Source of the DNA: Apostichopus japonicus
Lineage: Eukaryota; Echinodermata; Holothuroidea; Aspidochirotida; Stichopodidae
Reading direction: 5' to 3'
DNA: 64,000 nucleotides
NCBI RefSeq assembly: GCF_037975245.1
Contig: NC_092576.1
Span: 9,689,501 to 9,753,500 of the forward strand
Shown here: positions 25,065-35,879 of the stretch, one piece after another
How positions within the stretch are numbered: position 1 is the first letter of the stretch
Layout of the letters: each line of letters begins with the position of its first letter
The notes under the pieces: generated by a model
The model's input: the letters and a program-made list of their open reading frames with translations, nothing else
Databases searched by the model: none
Told to the model about the DNA's origin: nothing
Position numbers and translations under genes: made by a program

Positions 25065-25545
25065 ATGGCGACTGTTTTGGAGTGCTCTCTTTGGAGAATC
25101 GTTTGTTACGTGTTTGGGCTTTCACTATTTGTCAAAGGATTGGAAGGGGGAGCCATGTGTGAGGACATAACGTTACCGATGTGTAGCTCCATTCCTTACA
25201 ACAAGACCAGAATGCCAAACTTATTGGACCACAGCACGCAGGAGAACGCGCGACTAGCCATTGAACAATTCGAAGAGCTAGTCGAGACGAACTGTAGCGA
25301 TGTGCTAGTCTTTTTCCTATGTGCGATGTATGCGCCCATATGCACTTACAATTTTGGACCTTTCGGTACAGAGACGGTACCCCCGTGTAAGAGCGTCTGT
25401 CTACGGGCCAAAGCCGGGTGTGAACCGATTATGAACCGGTACGATGTATCGTGGCCGGAGTACTTGTCCTGCAAAGATTTACCTGTGTACGATAAAGGTG
25501 TGTGTATTTCACCGGCTGCCATTGTGGACACCATGCCAGAAGACG
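25065..25545 (+). CDS. sFRP-like exon 1: signal peptide and frizzled CRD
   Basis: Residues 1-160 plus one base. A hydrophobic segment at about 8-26 is followed by the entire CRD with ten cysteines. CRD signatures seen: [48 protein letters not shown]. Sequons N46-K-T and N76-C-S could be glycosylated. Donor GTAAGTC at 25546, phase 1. A whole CRD in the first exon is the known sFRP arrangement. Confidence 0.95.
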
Positions 25546-26964
25546 GTAAGTCGTAACTACAGGGTATGTAGTGTTGGGGGGAGGGGTGGTACTGGAGAAG
25601 GGGTGACGGGGGTACTGGGACAATGGCTAGGCCCAAAATTCACCTACCCCTCTCACCCCACCAACCCCCAAAGAAAGAAGCGTATAGATCTTCGCCCTAA
25701 GTGGTTCCCAAACTGGTGGAATTACCCCCAGGTGTTGAGGGGGGGGGGGAGGTAATTCATTAACTTTTTTGGAGAGGGGGAGGTGGGTCATGGCACAGCT
25801 GTTGTCAGGAAAAAAGAGAACATTGCACAACATTGAAGGGAGATGGTTGTCATTAGTTCAGGTTTTGCAAGAATTTACAATTTGCAAGAATTAAGGAGTA
25901 ATCTTGCGATTATTGGGAAGGTTGTATACTGCCACATCCATTCGAGTCTACTACAGGAGGGAATCAAATGAACCGTTTTCAAACCGTTTTTTTAAAGACC
26001 GCGTTTCATAGATAGGACATGCATGGGCGGAGGAGGGGTCTGGTGGAGGTTCAATTGGCATAGGTGGAGAGGACATGTTAGGTAAGCCTTCCATTTCCAA
26101 CAATGTTTTGAACTTTTTTGTTGAAATGTTTATCTGCATTCATTTATAATTTAACACTGCTATAATTTCACCGTAATTAATTTTTTCCAAAAAGAGTTTC
26201 CTGCTGGACTCATACCTCTTTTCGTGACAAGAATTGGGCAGAGAAAAAAAAGAGAGAAATGAACATAAATATTGTAAACAAAAATAGGATAAATGGATGT
26301 TCGAAAAATGTGGAAGGGGGATGTACGGCAGAAAAGTTGTGAAGCCTGGTCTATTTGTTATTCAATCCTAATCTAAAGGCACTAACCTTCTCGTATGTAT
26401 TCAAGTTGGTAACATTATCCCATACTGTTGTATTATCGTTGTCGAGGTATCGAATATGGGTTGTCAAACGTATCACGTGGGTGTTTAAAGCTGAAATGAT
26501 TGGCTGTGTTGAACACGCGTAGTAAACAGCCCCGTTGACCTGCCGTATTAATACTTGACTCGAACAGTGAGACACTATAATTGTGGTTAACTCTCAGCAC
26601 GGGATTTCTAAAAGATAAATTCCTACCGTTTTAACGAAGGGATAACACATTCATACATGAGCTGGTAATGTTACATCCAATACATAATACTATACCGGTA
26701 GTGTGTTACATAATTATATATATATATATATAGATATATATATATATAGTTATATATATATATACATATATACTGGTCACTTTCGGTGATCATGCACTGA
26801 AGAAGAGCTAGGTTTGCTCGAAAGCTCTGCAAAAACCAAACATTGGCTGTTTTACTTCCAATCACTTACCTAATTCAATTATTGTATCTCACTCGAGATC
26901 CAGCCTTTCTCTAAATGCAGCATAGTTGTTTAACAGTTTTTCCGTTATTCCTATATATACATAT

Positions 26965-27024
<60 letters not shown>

Positions 27025-27038
27025 TTACATATTTACAT

Positions 27039-27071
<33 letters not shown>

Positions 27072-30000
27072 CGGTATATATATATATATATATATATACG
27101 GTATATAAATATATATATATGTGTGTGTGTGTATATGTTAGAGGTTCTACTCCCGATACATAGTGGTCAGACTATTTAAACTTTAATTTCAAGTTTTTCG
27201 GTTGAAAAACACCGTCGCTACATTTTCCACATTCCTGCGTCTTACGATGCTATTAATTTTGCTTCAATTTCAGACATAGAAAGTGAAAGTTACAAGTAAG
27301 GAAACAGAAAAATCGGTTTTATTGAGGCTTATAACGCATGAAACATAACATTTCTTTTCAAAAGTTTAAAAACAAAATACCAAAAATTGAGGAAAGAACA
27401 ACACGCTGAGAACAAGTGAAATTTTACAGCCAGTATAGTGTGATCGTATAAAAGCCAGGGGAGGGAACGTTTCATAGGAGCAAACAAAAAGGAGGCAATT
27501 TGCAGGAGACGAAGGGAGGGGAACTTTTTGAAGAATTCGCAGGAATTAGGGACTTTTTTGATGGAAACCGGGAGGAGACAGATCACACAAGGACACACAT
27601 GACTGCAAAGGTGGGAGAGTGGGGGGTGGTGGGGGGTGGGTCGGTCAAGTAGGGTAGACTGAATTAGGTAGAGGTATGAATCCACGAGAAGACCAGCCCC
27701 TGCCTGGCAGATCCATGATTGTATAAAGGAGGGGTGTGCGGACTGGTCATGGGGTCGTTGTTGCAAACTCCCATGAATATAGGAGGATTAACGTTGAGAA
27801 CTAAATATTTAGACGTCCAGCGGTACATTCTGCGGCATATCACTTACATGAAAATATATGGAAACCCGCAAGGTCTCTTATAGGGACGGATGGCCATTAT
27901 TCTAATAATTTGTGGCATGGTAGCTAGTGCAATTTATATCGTTAAGCCGGGGATGTTTGTCACGACAGCCATGGAGTTTTCAGAGCGGGTCCCTCTAAAA
28001 GTACACAGAACAAGGTTGATATAACTGTCCGGTGGCCGAGATGGGACATGAATAATAATAAGGGACATGAATGGTACTAATAATGGTATTAATAATAATA
28101 ATAATTGAAATAATAATAATAATTGAAATAATAATAATAATTGAAATAATAATAATAATAATAATAATAAAAAATATGAATAATAATAATGTAATACACA
28201 TATAGGATAAGTTATAAAATAAATCACCATGTTGTCTTGAAATTTTGACTTCTTATCGCGGAATTTAGACATACCAATTTATAAGTTCAGCTATGATGTG
28301 CCTTCTAGGCCACCGTATAAAATATCTCACAGACAGCAAAAAAAAAAAAAAAAAAGTCAATGTATTAGCCAAAATAAACATACCACCGCCATGATGACAA
28401 TTAAATGAACAAAAACATAACTATTGTTATAGTCTGATATTCTCGCTCATAATATCGACTCTTATTTTCTTTCCACATAGTTTTTTACCCTTTCACTGAG
28501 TATTGTACTTTTTGAGCTATTTTAATTGGAAGGGAATTTGTTGATATTTTCTCACGAAACGGTGTTACATATAATTTCAAAGCAGGTTTTTCTCCCTCTT
28601 GGCTTTTAGATCGGGGAAAAAAAAAATATATACCATCATATTGAGAAAAGAAAATGTTTAACACATAGGTCTGATCATGAAAACAGTTAAGAATGAAAGA
28701 ATAAAACAGAAACAAAAGAAAGAACAATTAAAGAAATACGACACAAACAAAATAAAGGAAATAAAACAACAGAAAAAAAAAACAAAAGAAAGAACAAAGA
28801 AATACGACACAAATAAAAGAAATGAAAGAAAACAAAAGAAAATGACAGAAACAAACAAAAGAAAGAACAAAGAAATACGACACAAATAAAAGAAATGAAA
28901 GAAAACAAAAGAAAATGACAGAAACAAACAAAAGAAAGAACAAAGAAATACGACACAAATAAAAGAAATGAAAGAAAACAAAAGAAAATGACAGAAACAA
29001 ACAAAAGAAAGAACAAAGAAATACGACACAGATAAAATAAATGAAAGAAAACAAAAGAAAATGACAGAAAACAAAACAAAAGAAAGAACAAAGATATACG
29101 ACACAAATAAAAGAAATGAAAGAAAACAACAGAAAAACAAAACAAAAGAAAGAACAATGAAATACGACACAAATAAAAGAAATGAAAGAAAACAAAAGAA
29201 AATGACAGAAAACAAAACAAAATAAAGAACAAATAAATACGACACAAATAAATGAAATGAAAGAAAAGAAATGAAAGCAACAGAAAACAAAAGATAAGAA
29301 AGAACAAATAAATACGACACAAACAATAGAAAGGAAAGAAAACAATAGAAAAGAACGATCATAGTACTATTATGTCAACATGTTAAGTATTGTGCCGAAC
29401 TAAATTTCAGAAACATTCGGATTTGGTTGGGCAAGTTCATAACTGTGTTGTGGAGTTTTGGCGTGAGATATATCTTAACATTAAAAAGACACGTGTTATC
29501 TGGGGTTTTGAGAGCCACATCGGGCTCGAAGAGAGTTCTGTCATTTGACCCCATCTCGAACTCTTAAATGTTCCCTTAGGTATATTAAGAAAATGGCGAA
29601 TACACTATTTTTATGTCATATTTGACTAAACCCCACTAGTGGAACCCCTATGTGGGCCTAGGGGTTGTACCCTCTAAACCCTCTATCGCCAAGCCTATAA
29701 TTAGTCCGAACGAACAACTGCCCACAAAAGCAAAGAGACCTATTTTGCGAGGAATGGTTGAATAATGGCGTTTCTTTTCCCTATTTTTGTTGTTGTTACG
29801 ACAGGAATGGACGTAGATACCCCATCACCAACAGACGACAGCTCTCAGAGTGGTGTAGAGATGTCGTCGGACGACAGTTCATTCACAGAACCGCCTCCAA
29901 TATGGCAGTCCAAAGAATCAGGTATGGTAGTACCAGAGTACGAGTAGAATTCACCTTCATAATTTACGTAAGTACGTGAGATCGAGTATACCTAATCTTG

Positions 30001-33000
30001 CTGCATATACGGTGTGGATGCGTATTATTAATAGTTTTGTATAACTGTCAAAGCAGAGCGCAGGCCTACTATACTGTACGCACGTGTTACGATTGTACAC
30101 AGAGTGCACCCCTGGTGCTGTTGAATCTCACAAATGTATAGGCCTACAGAGAATAGCCAACTTAAGAGGCAAGCCAAGCCGTATTAATGAAATGAATGTG
30201 TCGCATGTGGTATGACAGATAAATATAATAACTTATAAAAGATCAATACACCAGACAAAATTCTACCGTTCACGACCGGTTTCGACCCTTTGGGGCTCAA
30301 CAGACGAAGATAGGAATCGAACCCCGGACATTCGTGTTACAGACCCAAGTCCGTAGGCCGATACCACTCGACCACAGTGATTCTACTGGTGTGAATGTGT
30401 ATGAAAGGCTTTCTACAACTGTCAATGAGGGAGAGTATTATGCACATGTTAAGATTGTACAGAGTGCACCCCTGGTGCTTTTAAATCTGACGATATACAT
30501 AGAATTACTTCTTTTAGAGGCATATTTACGGCATGCCATACGTTTCAAAAATGTCCAAAACAATATAAGCATGTCCAAAATAATATAAGCATGTCCAAAT
30601 TTATATAAACATGTCGAAACTAATATGAGTATGTCCAAAAATAATACGAGCATGTCCAAAATAATATGAGAGTGTCGAAAGACTATATGAGCATGTCCAA
30701 CATATTAAAAGAATGTCGAAAAATAATACAAGGGCGACAAATGTAACTGCCTAATTCAATTTTGTATTGAACATTTTGGCGTTTTAAGTTACGCCATATG
30801 TTGCAAAATATCCAAAAAAAATATAAGCATGTCCAAACTTATATGAGCATGTCCAAATTTATATAGACATGTCAAAACTATATGAGCATGTCCAAAATAA
30901 TACGCGCATGTCCAAACACATATAAGTATGTCCAAATATAATTTGAGCACGCCCAAAATTATATGCGAGTGTCGAATAATAATATAAAAGTCTCGAGTGT
31001 AACTGCTAACTTCAACTTTGTTATGAACATTTTGGCGTTTAAAGTCACGCCAAATGTTTCAAATATCAAACTTTTATATTGGTATGTCGAAAAAAAATTA
31101 GCTTACAATACCTTCTTTGGAGGTAATTTGTATCAACTGACACAATAGTTATCATTATGGCAATATATTATTGAAACATTCTTCTGTTTTTGTGACGCAA
31201 ATAATTCAAAATATGTAAAAACAAGACCATCACCTAACATTTTTCCTTTTCACATCCCTACGTAATGTGAGTGGTTTCGCCCTGCCTAGAGGTGCTGAGA
31301 TTATTCATATATTGTTGCGAAGGCAAAGAAGTTCACGTGCTAAAGTACGTACAACATGCACAAGCGCTAACAACGTACAGTAGTTATCACACATGCGTAC
31401 GTTGACAGTGAAAATGAAGTACTATACTGTGTTACTTTTTAACGGAAAATTGTGACACTTAATTACGGTTACCAGGCGAAGTCGGCCACTAGCCCAGAAT
31501 TAAAAAAAAGTAAGCCTAGGTTAGGGGTATTCAACGTTTAATCTTCACTCTCACCTTTTAACTAAATTTCAAGATGGAAACGTGGGAAGAACTCGCCAAC
31601 TACATATTATTGATTAAACCGCGTGGAATGTTGGACACAGTGGTTCTTCCTATTAAACTCACTGATAGTTACAGCACCTTGGGCCAGGTTGATCACTCGC
31701 GCTACGAAACAACTCAACTAATATTTCCTCGAAAATAAAATCGTTCTTGATCGAAATATCATTAAAATATTAACACACACACTAATACGGTAATGGATGA
31801 ACTGTATATCGTCTTAAGTTACGCTGGATATGGTGTTTTTGCTTTCAGCATACCAAAATAAAAAGTTTGATATTTGGAACATATGGCGTAAATTCAAACG
31901 CCTGACTGTTCATTACAAAGTTGAATCGAGCAGTTACGCTCGAGACTTTTGTATTATTTTTCGACACTTTTTTATATTTTGGACATGCTCATATAGTCTT
32001 TCGACACTCTTATAATATTTTGGACATGCTCTCATTATTTTTGGACATACTCATATTGGTTTCGACATGTTTATATAAATTTGGACATGCTTATATTTTC
32101 TTGGATATTTTGCAACAGATGGCGTGAATTCAGATGCCAAAATGTTCACTAAAAAGTTGAAGTTAGCAGTTACATCGACATGTTCATATAATTTTTCGAC
32201 ACTCTCATATTATTTTGGGCATGATCATATTATTTTTGGACATACTTATATTAGTTTCGATATGTTTATATAAATTTGGACATGCTTATATTTTTTTGGA
32301 CATGCTTATATTATTTTGGACATGCTTATATAGTTTTGGACATTTTTGATACATTTGGCATTCCGTACATATTAAACCGAATTTATTAAACGAATATGTC
32401 GCAGCCCTAAATCCGTACCACTCGGTTACGACTATAGTTACCTTACAACTATTTGGCTTATGACTAGACATTATATAAATGTGTTCTAATCTAGTTCAAT
32501 GTAATGTAAGTTTGTGAATACCTCCCTGCTCCATTATGCGTTGATGTAAATTGCTGTATATTTTCACTTACCACCAGATTCAAACAAGCAACTCAAAGTA
32601 ATGATGGTCTGGAAAAACGTCAGCCCTTATTCTTACATGCAAATTAGGCTAGGCTAGGTACATCTACTATATGGCAGTGTGGTAGGCTGAACTGTAAGTG
32701 TTCTCGTTGGCTTTGAGAAGTGACCTTCTCAAAAGCCTATGTGTTGTACCATTCAAGCAACATAACAAAACAGAATGGTTTACGTTTCACAGAACCACCT
32801 CCACCAACGGCAGCCAAAAAAATTCACTTCTACTAAAATATTATGTTCTTTGTTTTATAAGATTTATAAACTTCGTTATTATTTCTCTTGAGCTCAGAAG
32901 CTTGATATTTATCCGGTTATTTTATGGCGATTTGTTGGTGAATGTCATAGGCCTACTAGAAGAAAAAACAAACAAACCTTTCAAAAATACCTCTAGCTTA

Positions 33001-35389
33001 CAAACGACAAGGTACAATCAACGGTCTATTTGTTCAGTTGTTGTTTTGCAGGGAATTTTCAGAAGAGGTCATCTTTGAAAAATGCTGTGTTGTGATATTA
33101 ATGATAATCTATTTTATTGTCTCTATTTTCAGGTAATTGCATAGAGTGTCCATACGATTTTTCGGTAGATCGCGATGTCTTCTTCGAGAAAGAATACGAG
33201 TATAGTGAGTATTCAACACAGGAGGTCCCCGACACGGAGGGGGCGGGATGTGGGCGGGGTGGGTATGCAGGGGGAGGGGGGGGGCTGGTCTCAATTATGA
33301 GGACAATGGTTTTACTGTTGGCGCGATAGTACCGCAGGGGACATGGAGCTAAGATACTGTTGTATCGAACAGACTTTACATATCCGCAGGATACGAGAAA
33401 CGGAAATCAAATTGTAACATTTGATATCAAATATTTGCTGGAACATTTCTAACCTTGCAATATACATAACTTCATGGGTTTCCTAAAAAAAAAGAGGGCG
33501 TTTTTCGTTGGATAATAAGTAGAGCTTATGTAATGACGTCTTTCACAGTCACACTTTAAACTTTACTTTACTTTAACATATCAACATCAATGGGGTGGGG
33601 GGCATGGGTGGGGGGGGGAGGAGGGGGATTCGATATAAGTTAATACGTAAGAATGTGATATACATGTTTTTTTTATTTACATTTGATGGTGGTAGTGTTA
33701 GAGAATTTGACATTTATGTTATTTTCGTTGACGTATATTATAATAAAAAATTAAATCATGTAGTTATGTGCTTTTGATTTTGATGTATTTATTTGGTAAG
33801 ATATTTCATATAATATTTTTCTGTTTTCTTCACAGTCATACGAGCCCGTGTAGAGTCTTACATGCAGTACACAGTACGAGATATGTACACGACCGTTATT
33901 GTACAAGAAGCGATCAAGTTTAGTGGACTCATTATTCCGGAAGGGGAGGTAAGGATTCGTTCTTGTTCTTGGTGTCGAATACTGTGACACCGATTGAGTA
34001 GCATGGCGGTAAGATGGGGGGGGGGGGATAAAGGCCTATATACAATGGGATCATTGTGTCTGCATCACCTACGTTACGATACGTTACGAGGGTATAGGCA
34101 ACGGGAGTAGCGGGTGGGTGGGGGGGGGGGGTAAGGGAGATATGGGTCACCAAAAGTTTTGCTCAATGAACAAGTAGAAGGACAAACCCGAAATATCTGA
34201 AAATGCTACAGCTACAGGAATCCCACGATGGCTCTTTCCCTTTACGAAAACATTGACCCCCATCTTTCAGCTAAAGCCTCTCTCCCCTCAAAGTTACCAA
34301 AAAACCAGGAAGGATATGTCAGGAGGTCCGGCGGGCAAACGTGAACTTCTTAGGGTTTCGGCTATCAGTGTCACTGTTGTCACATATTGTCACATATCAA
34401 CACATTTTCTTTCATCTGTATACCCCCCTTTTAATGGCCCAACGCTAGTGTTCAATTCTATAGATAAACATTTGTAACCCTTAGTTTGCCGCGTGTATAT
34501 TATCGCCGAAATGTTGGTGGCTTATTTTTGGAAAGAAATATGTTGCTTTCTCTCCATCTCCGTTTTAGTAAACCTATTTGATATGTTTTCTCCCAATTTA
34601 CTGACATGAAAATAACGATTGTTTCTATTCGTTTGACCTTTTTTAGGTGCAACTCTGGTCGCGTGGTAATTGCGCATGCCCACATCTCGACGTGGGTCGT
34701 GAATATTTAGTTCTTTGCTACGAAGATCTAGAAGAAGGAAGATTATTGTTAGAACCCGATTGTACGGTGGTGCCTTGGAACAACAAATATATCAAAAGAA
34801 TAACGGTAAGCATTTCGTAGAATTCGAGGACAGCCGTTTCCATCTTTGGCAATTAAGATTACCCTATTGGTGTAATACTGACTTTTCTTACATGTGTGTA
34901 CCGAACACGTTCATGAATGTGAGCTTGAATTCTTTCTCCTTGTCACGTGGGTATATTGTCACGATGCCTTTGGAGGAGGTGTTCGAGTGAGGAGGGGGTG
35001 GGGGAGGGCGGGAGAGGGTGAATCAGCAAGGAGTTAGTGTATTTAAGTGGATTTATTTAAATTCCGTTTACAGAATCAGAACCCGTTAACTTACAACGTG
35101 ATCCGACACTGTACCTTACACAGTCATGTGATAGTTGCAGTAAAATAAAAAGGCGCGCACAATTATTACACAATGACGCGTAAAGAGCTAACTCTTCTTT
35201 GAGAAAAAGTCCTGTGAGTTTGTATCTTGTATTATGTAATTCTTAAGCCTTGTTTATATACATGTAGGCTGTACTGAGCATTCTTCAGTGTGTGCTATGA
35301 TTGTTTTCTAGAAATGGGATCGAATCTTACGGAAGGAGCAACAGCGAAGAAGATTTGAGAGACGAAGACGAAATTTATATCATATTTGA
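25065..35389 (+). CDS. Secreted frizzled-related protein, sFRP3/4 (FRZB) type, 6 exons
   Basis: Spliced CDS: 25065-25545, 29805-29921, 33133-33204, 33836-33948, 34647-34805, 35312-35389. It totals 1,020 nt and 339 residues, close to vertebrate sFRP3 (325) and sFRP4 (346). sFRPs are secreted and bind Wnts or frizzleds to modulate signalling. Visible: an N-terminal hydrophobic signal segment (about residues 8-26), a frizzled CRD with ten cysteines (C32, 40, 77, 86, 93, 108, 112, 119, 136, 147), an acidic Ser-rich linker (about 160-200), a netrin-like domain (about 202-314) and a basic tail to residue 339. The ending [13 protein letters not shown] after the CRD is typical of sFRP3/4 and not of sFRP1/2/5. 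There are no transmembrane segments, so it is not a frizzled receptor. The start context ACAAAATGGCG is strong. Subfamily is inferred from motifs only. Confidence 0.94.
26720..26772. repeat. TA microsatellite in sFRP intron 1
   Basis: (TA)n interrupted by AGA and GTT, about 50 bp. Confidence 0.85.
26797..26830 (+). ncRNA. Hammerhead-ribozyme-like core (degenerate)
   Basis: CTGAAGAAGAGCTAGGTTTG then CTCGAAAGCTCTGC. It has the layout of a minimal hammerhead: CUGANGA box (consensus CUGAUGA, here with one change), stem II GAGC/GCTC closed by a TAGGTTT loop, then GAAA. Cores like this occur in terminal repeats of Penelope-like retroelements. The box change suggests it is inactive. It sits directly downstream of the TA microsatellite. 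Confidence 0.35.
26955..27131. repeat. Long TA/CA microsatellite in sFRP intron 1
   Basis: About 175 bp of (TA)n with (CA)n and (TG)n segments and two TACGG interruptions. Reading frames here are repeat products. Confidence 0.92.
28055..28190. repeat. AAT/ATA trinucleotide microsatellite
   Basis: (AAT)n blocks broken by three TTGAAAT interruptions, in sFRP intron 1. Confidence 0.9.
28690..29350. repeat. 73-bp purine-rich tandem array, about 8-9 copies
   Basis: AATACGACACAAATAAAAG recurs at 28801, 28874, 28947 and 29020, a period of 73, with more diverged copies up- and downstream. The plus strand is about 85-90% A/G. The minus strand is nearly free of stops in all three frames, giving overlapping apparent ORFs of 205-234 codons rich in Phe, Ser and Leu. 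Located in sFRP intron 1. Confidence 0.93.
29805..29921 (+). CDS. sFRP-like exon 2: acidic Ser-rich linker
   Basis: Acceptor TTACGACAG at 29804; 39 codons, phase 1 at both ends. It encodes [16 protein letters not shown], then EMSSDDSSF and [13 protein letters not shown]. Low complexity, linking CRD to netrin domain. The symmetric phase means the exon could be skipped without shifting the frame. Confidence 0.88.
30015..30540. repeat. Diverged tandem duplication split by a SINE-like piece
   Basis: The segment at about 30030-30145 (with GAGTGCACCCCTGGTGCT) recurs at about 30400-30490 at roughly 75-80% by eye. The tRNA-like element at 30240-30385 lies between the copies. Located in sFRP intron 2. 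Confidence 0.65.
30240..30385 (-). mobile_element. tRNA-like SINE fragment with hammerhead-like body
   Basis: On the minus strand: A-box-like TGTGGTCGAGTGG (about 30364-30376), B box GGTTCGATTCC (30313-30323), then CTGTTGAGCCCCAAAGGG and TCGAAACCGG (30276-30303). The second part has the layout of a hammerhead core: box CTGTTGAG (consensus CTGATGAG), stem CCC/GGG with a CAAA loop, and CGAAAC. A tRNA-like head joined to a hammerhead resembles the known Sm-alpha type SINE plan. The fit is by eye. Confidence 0.45.
30531..31094. repeat. Left arm of a long inverted repeat (sFRP intron 2)
   Basis: Built from about 20-bp subrepeats such as ATATAAGCATGTCCAAA, in two blocks. The blocks are separated by a unit containing GTAACTGC, TTTTGGCGTTT and ACGCCATATGTTGCAAAATATCC. 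Its reverse complement is the right arm at 31838-32369. Confidence 0.88.
31574..31738 (+). CDS. 54-codon ORF in the inverted-repeat spacer, unidentified
   Basis: AAGATGG start, [18 protein letters not shown]..., TAA at 31736-31738. It lies between the arms of the inverted repeat and inside sFRP intron 2, on the same strand. It could be a remnant of an element-encoded gene or chance. No domain recognised. Confidence 0.15.
   Translation: METWEELANYILLIKPRGMLDTVVLPIKLTDSYSTLGQVDHSRYETTQLIFPRK
31838..32369. repeat. Right arm of the long inverted repeat
   Basis: Reverse-complement order of the left arm: outer end GGACATTTTTGATACATTTG, inner end TCAGCATACC matching GGTATGTCGA of the left arm. Identity looks like 80-90% by eye. 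The spacer (31095-31837) is unique sequence. Confidence 0.88.
32786..32827 (+). pseudogene. Possible relic duplicate of sFRP exon 2
   Basis: TTCACAGAACCACCTCCACC then AACGGCAGCCAAA resembles the 3' half of exon 2 (29881-29920: TTCACAGAACCGCCTCCA then GGCAGTCCAAAGAATCA), about 33 of 41 positions by eye. No donor GT at the matching place, so it is not an evident working exon. Confidence 0.35.
33133..33204 (+). CDS. sFRP-like exon 3: start of netrin-like domain
   Basis: Acceptor TCTATTTTCAG at 33132; 24 codons beginning [12 protein letters not shown] and ending KEYEY, donor GTGAGTATT. It supplies the first NTR cysteines (C202, C205) and aligns in position with ..NGNC.. of vertebrate sFRP3. Phase 1 at both ends. 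Confidence 0.88.
33836..33948 (+). CDS. sFRP-like exon 4: netrin-like domain
   Basis: Acceptor TTCTTCACAG at 33835; starts by completing Ile, then [27 protein letters not shown] and [10 protein letters not shown]. It matches the ..VIRAKVKEI.. and ..VEVKEIL.. beta strands of sFRP3. Donor GTAAGGATT, phase 0. Confidence 0.9.
34647..34805 (+). CDS. sFRP-like exon 5: netrin-like domain
   Basis: Acceptor CCTTTTTTTAG at 34646; 53 codons: [48 protein letters not shown]. The C-x-C plus later cysteines complete the NTR pattern, corresponding to ..SGCLCPPL..EEYIIMGYEDEE.. in sFRP3. Donor GTAAGCATT, phase 0. Confidence 0.92.
35312..35389 (+). CDS. sFRP-like exon 6: basic tail and stop
   Basis: Acceptor TTGTTTTCTAG at 35311; [18 protein letters not shown], then arginines and NLYHI, stop TGA 35387-35389. 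The KWxxxL start and the strongly basic tail match the end of vertebrate sFRPs, where such tails bind heparan sulfate. A lack of the longer Ser-rich tail is the main difference. Confidence 0.92.
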   Translation, partial: KWDRILRKEQQRRRFERRRRNLYHI

Positions 35390-35873
35390 CCTTGACAGCG
35401 TCGCAAAACTTCTGGACAAAACGGAATCAATAGAGGGCGTGCTGTAAGCCAAGAAGGGAGCTGATGACGGCACTTCTCTGCGTGTAGAAACTTTAAGATG
35501 ACGGCATAGTGTGTGAAAGGTCCAAAGGGCTGCGGGAGGGGGGGGAGAAGAGGGGGGAGAGGGGAGGAATTCACGATGTTCTAGTTTCTGTCACAATCCA
35601 AGATTACAGAGAAGTCTCTAAAAACGGCTTTGGCAAGCTGGTCTGAACACCACTTATGACTGCCTGCATCATGAATATTCAATGACCTGATGGTTGGGTA
35701 TTGATAGATCCTTGGTCACGTGGTTGTACTTTGTTTCAAGAGACCTGTGATACACATCTGACGATGGTCACACAGTCACAGTCTCGATGCAAAGGGGACT
35801 GGGCTTGAGATTTGGATCAGTTAACTATAGCTTGAGTTTCGTGACCAGGTTCTATCTTGCCTGACTTTTCTTT

Positions 35874-35879
35874 AATAAA
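35874..35879 (+). terminator. Candidate poly(A) signal of the sFRP-like gene
   Basis: AATAAA about 485 bases after the stop, followed by T/G-rich sequence (TTCTTTGTCTTAATG). It is a reasonable cleavage region; no transcript evidence is available. Confidence 0.45.

Noticed and set aside
25065..25556. Frizzled receptor
   Set aside because: The CRD is followed by a linker and netrin-like exons with no seven-pass segment, so a secreted frizzled-related protein is the better call.
26915..27163. Ile/Tyr-rich ORFs over the TA tract
   Set aside because: Translation of (TA)n; the same applies to 46225-46431.
27329..27766. 145-codon minus-strand ORF in sFRP intron 1
   Set aside because: Antisense to the gene, no recognisable domain; likely chance.
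28658..29362. Three overlapping minus-strand ORFs of 205-234 codons, Phe/Ser/Leu-rich, resembling membrane proteins
   Set aside because: They are all products of one 73-bp purine-rich tandem repeat; every frame is open equally, which a real gene would not show.
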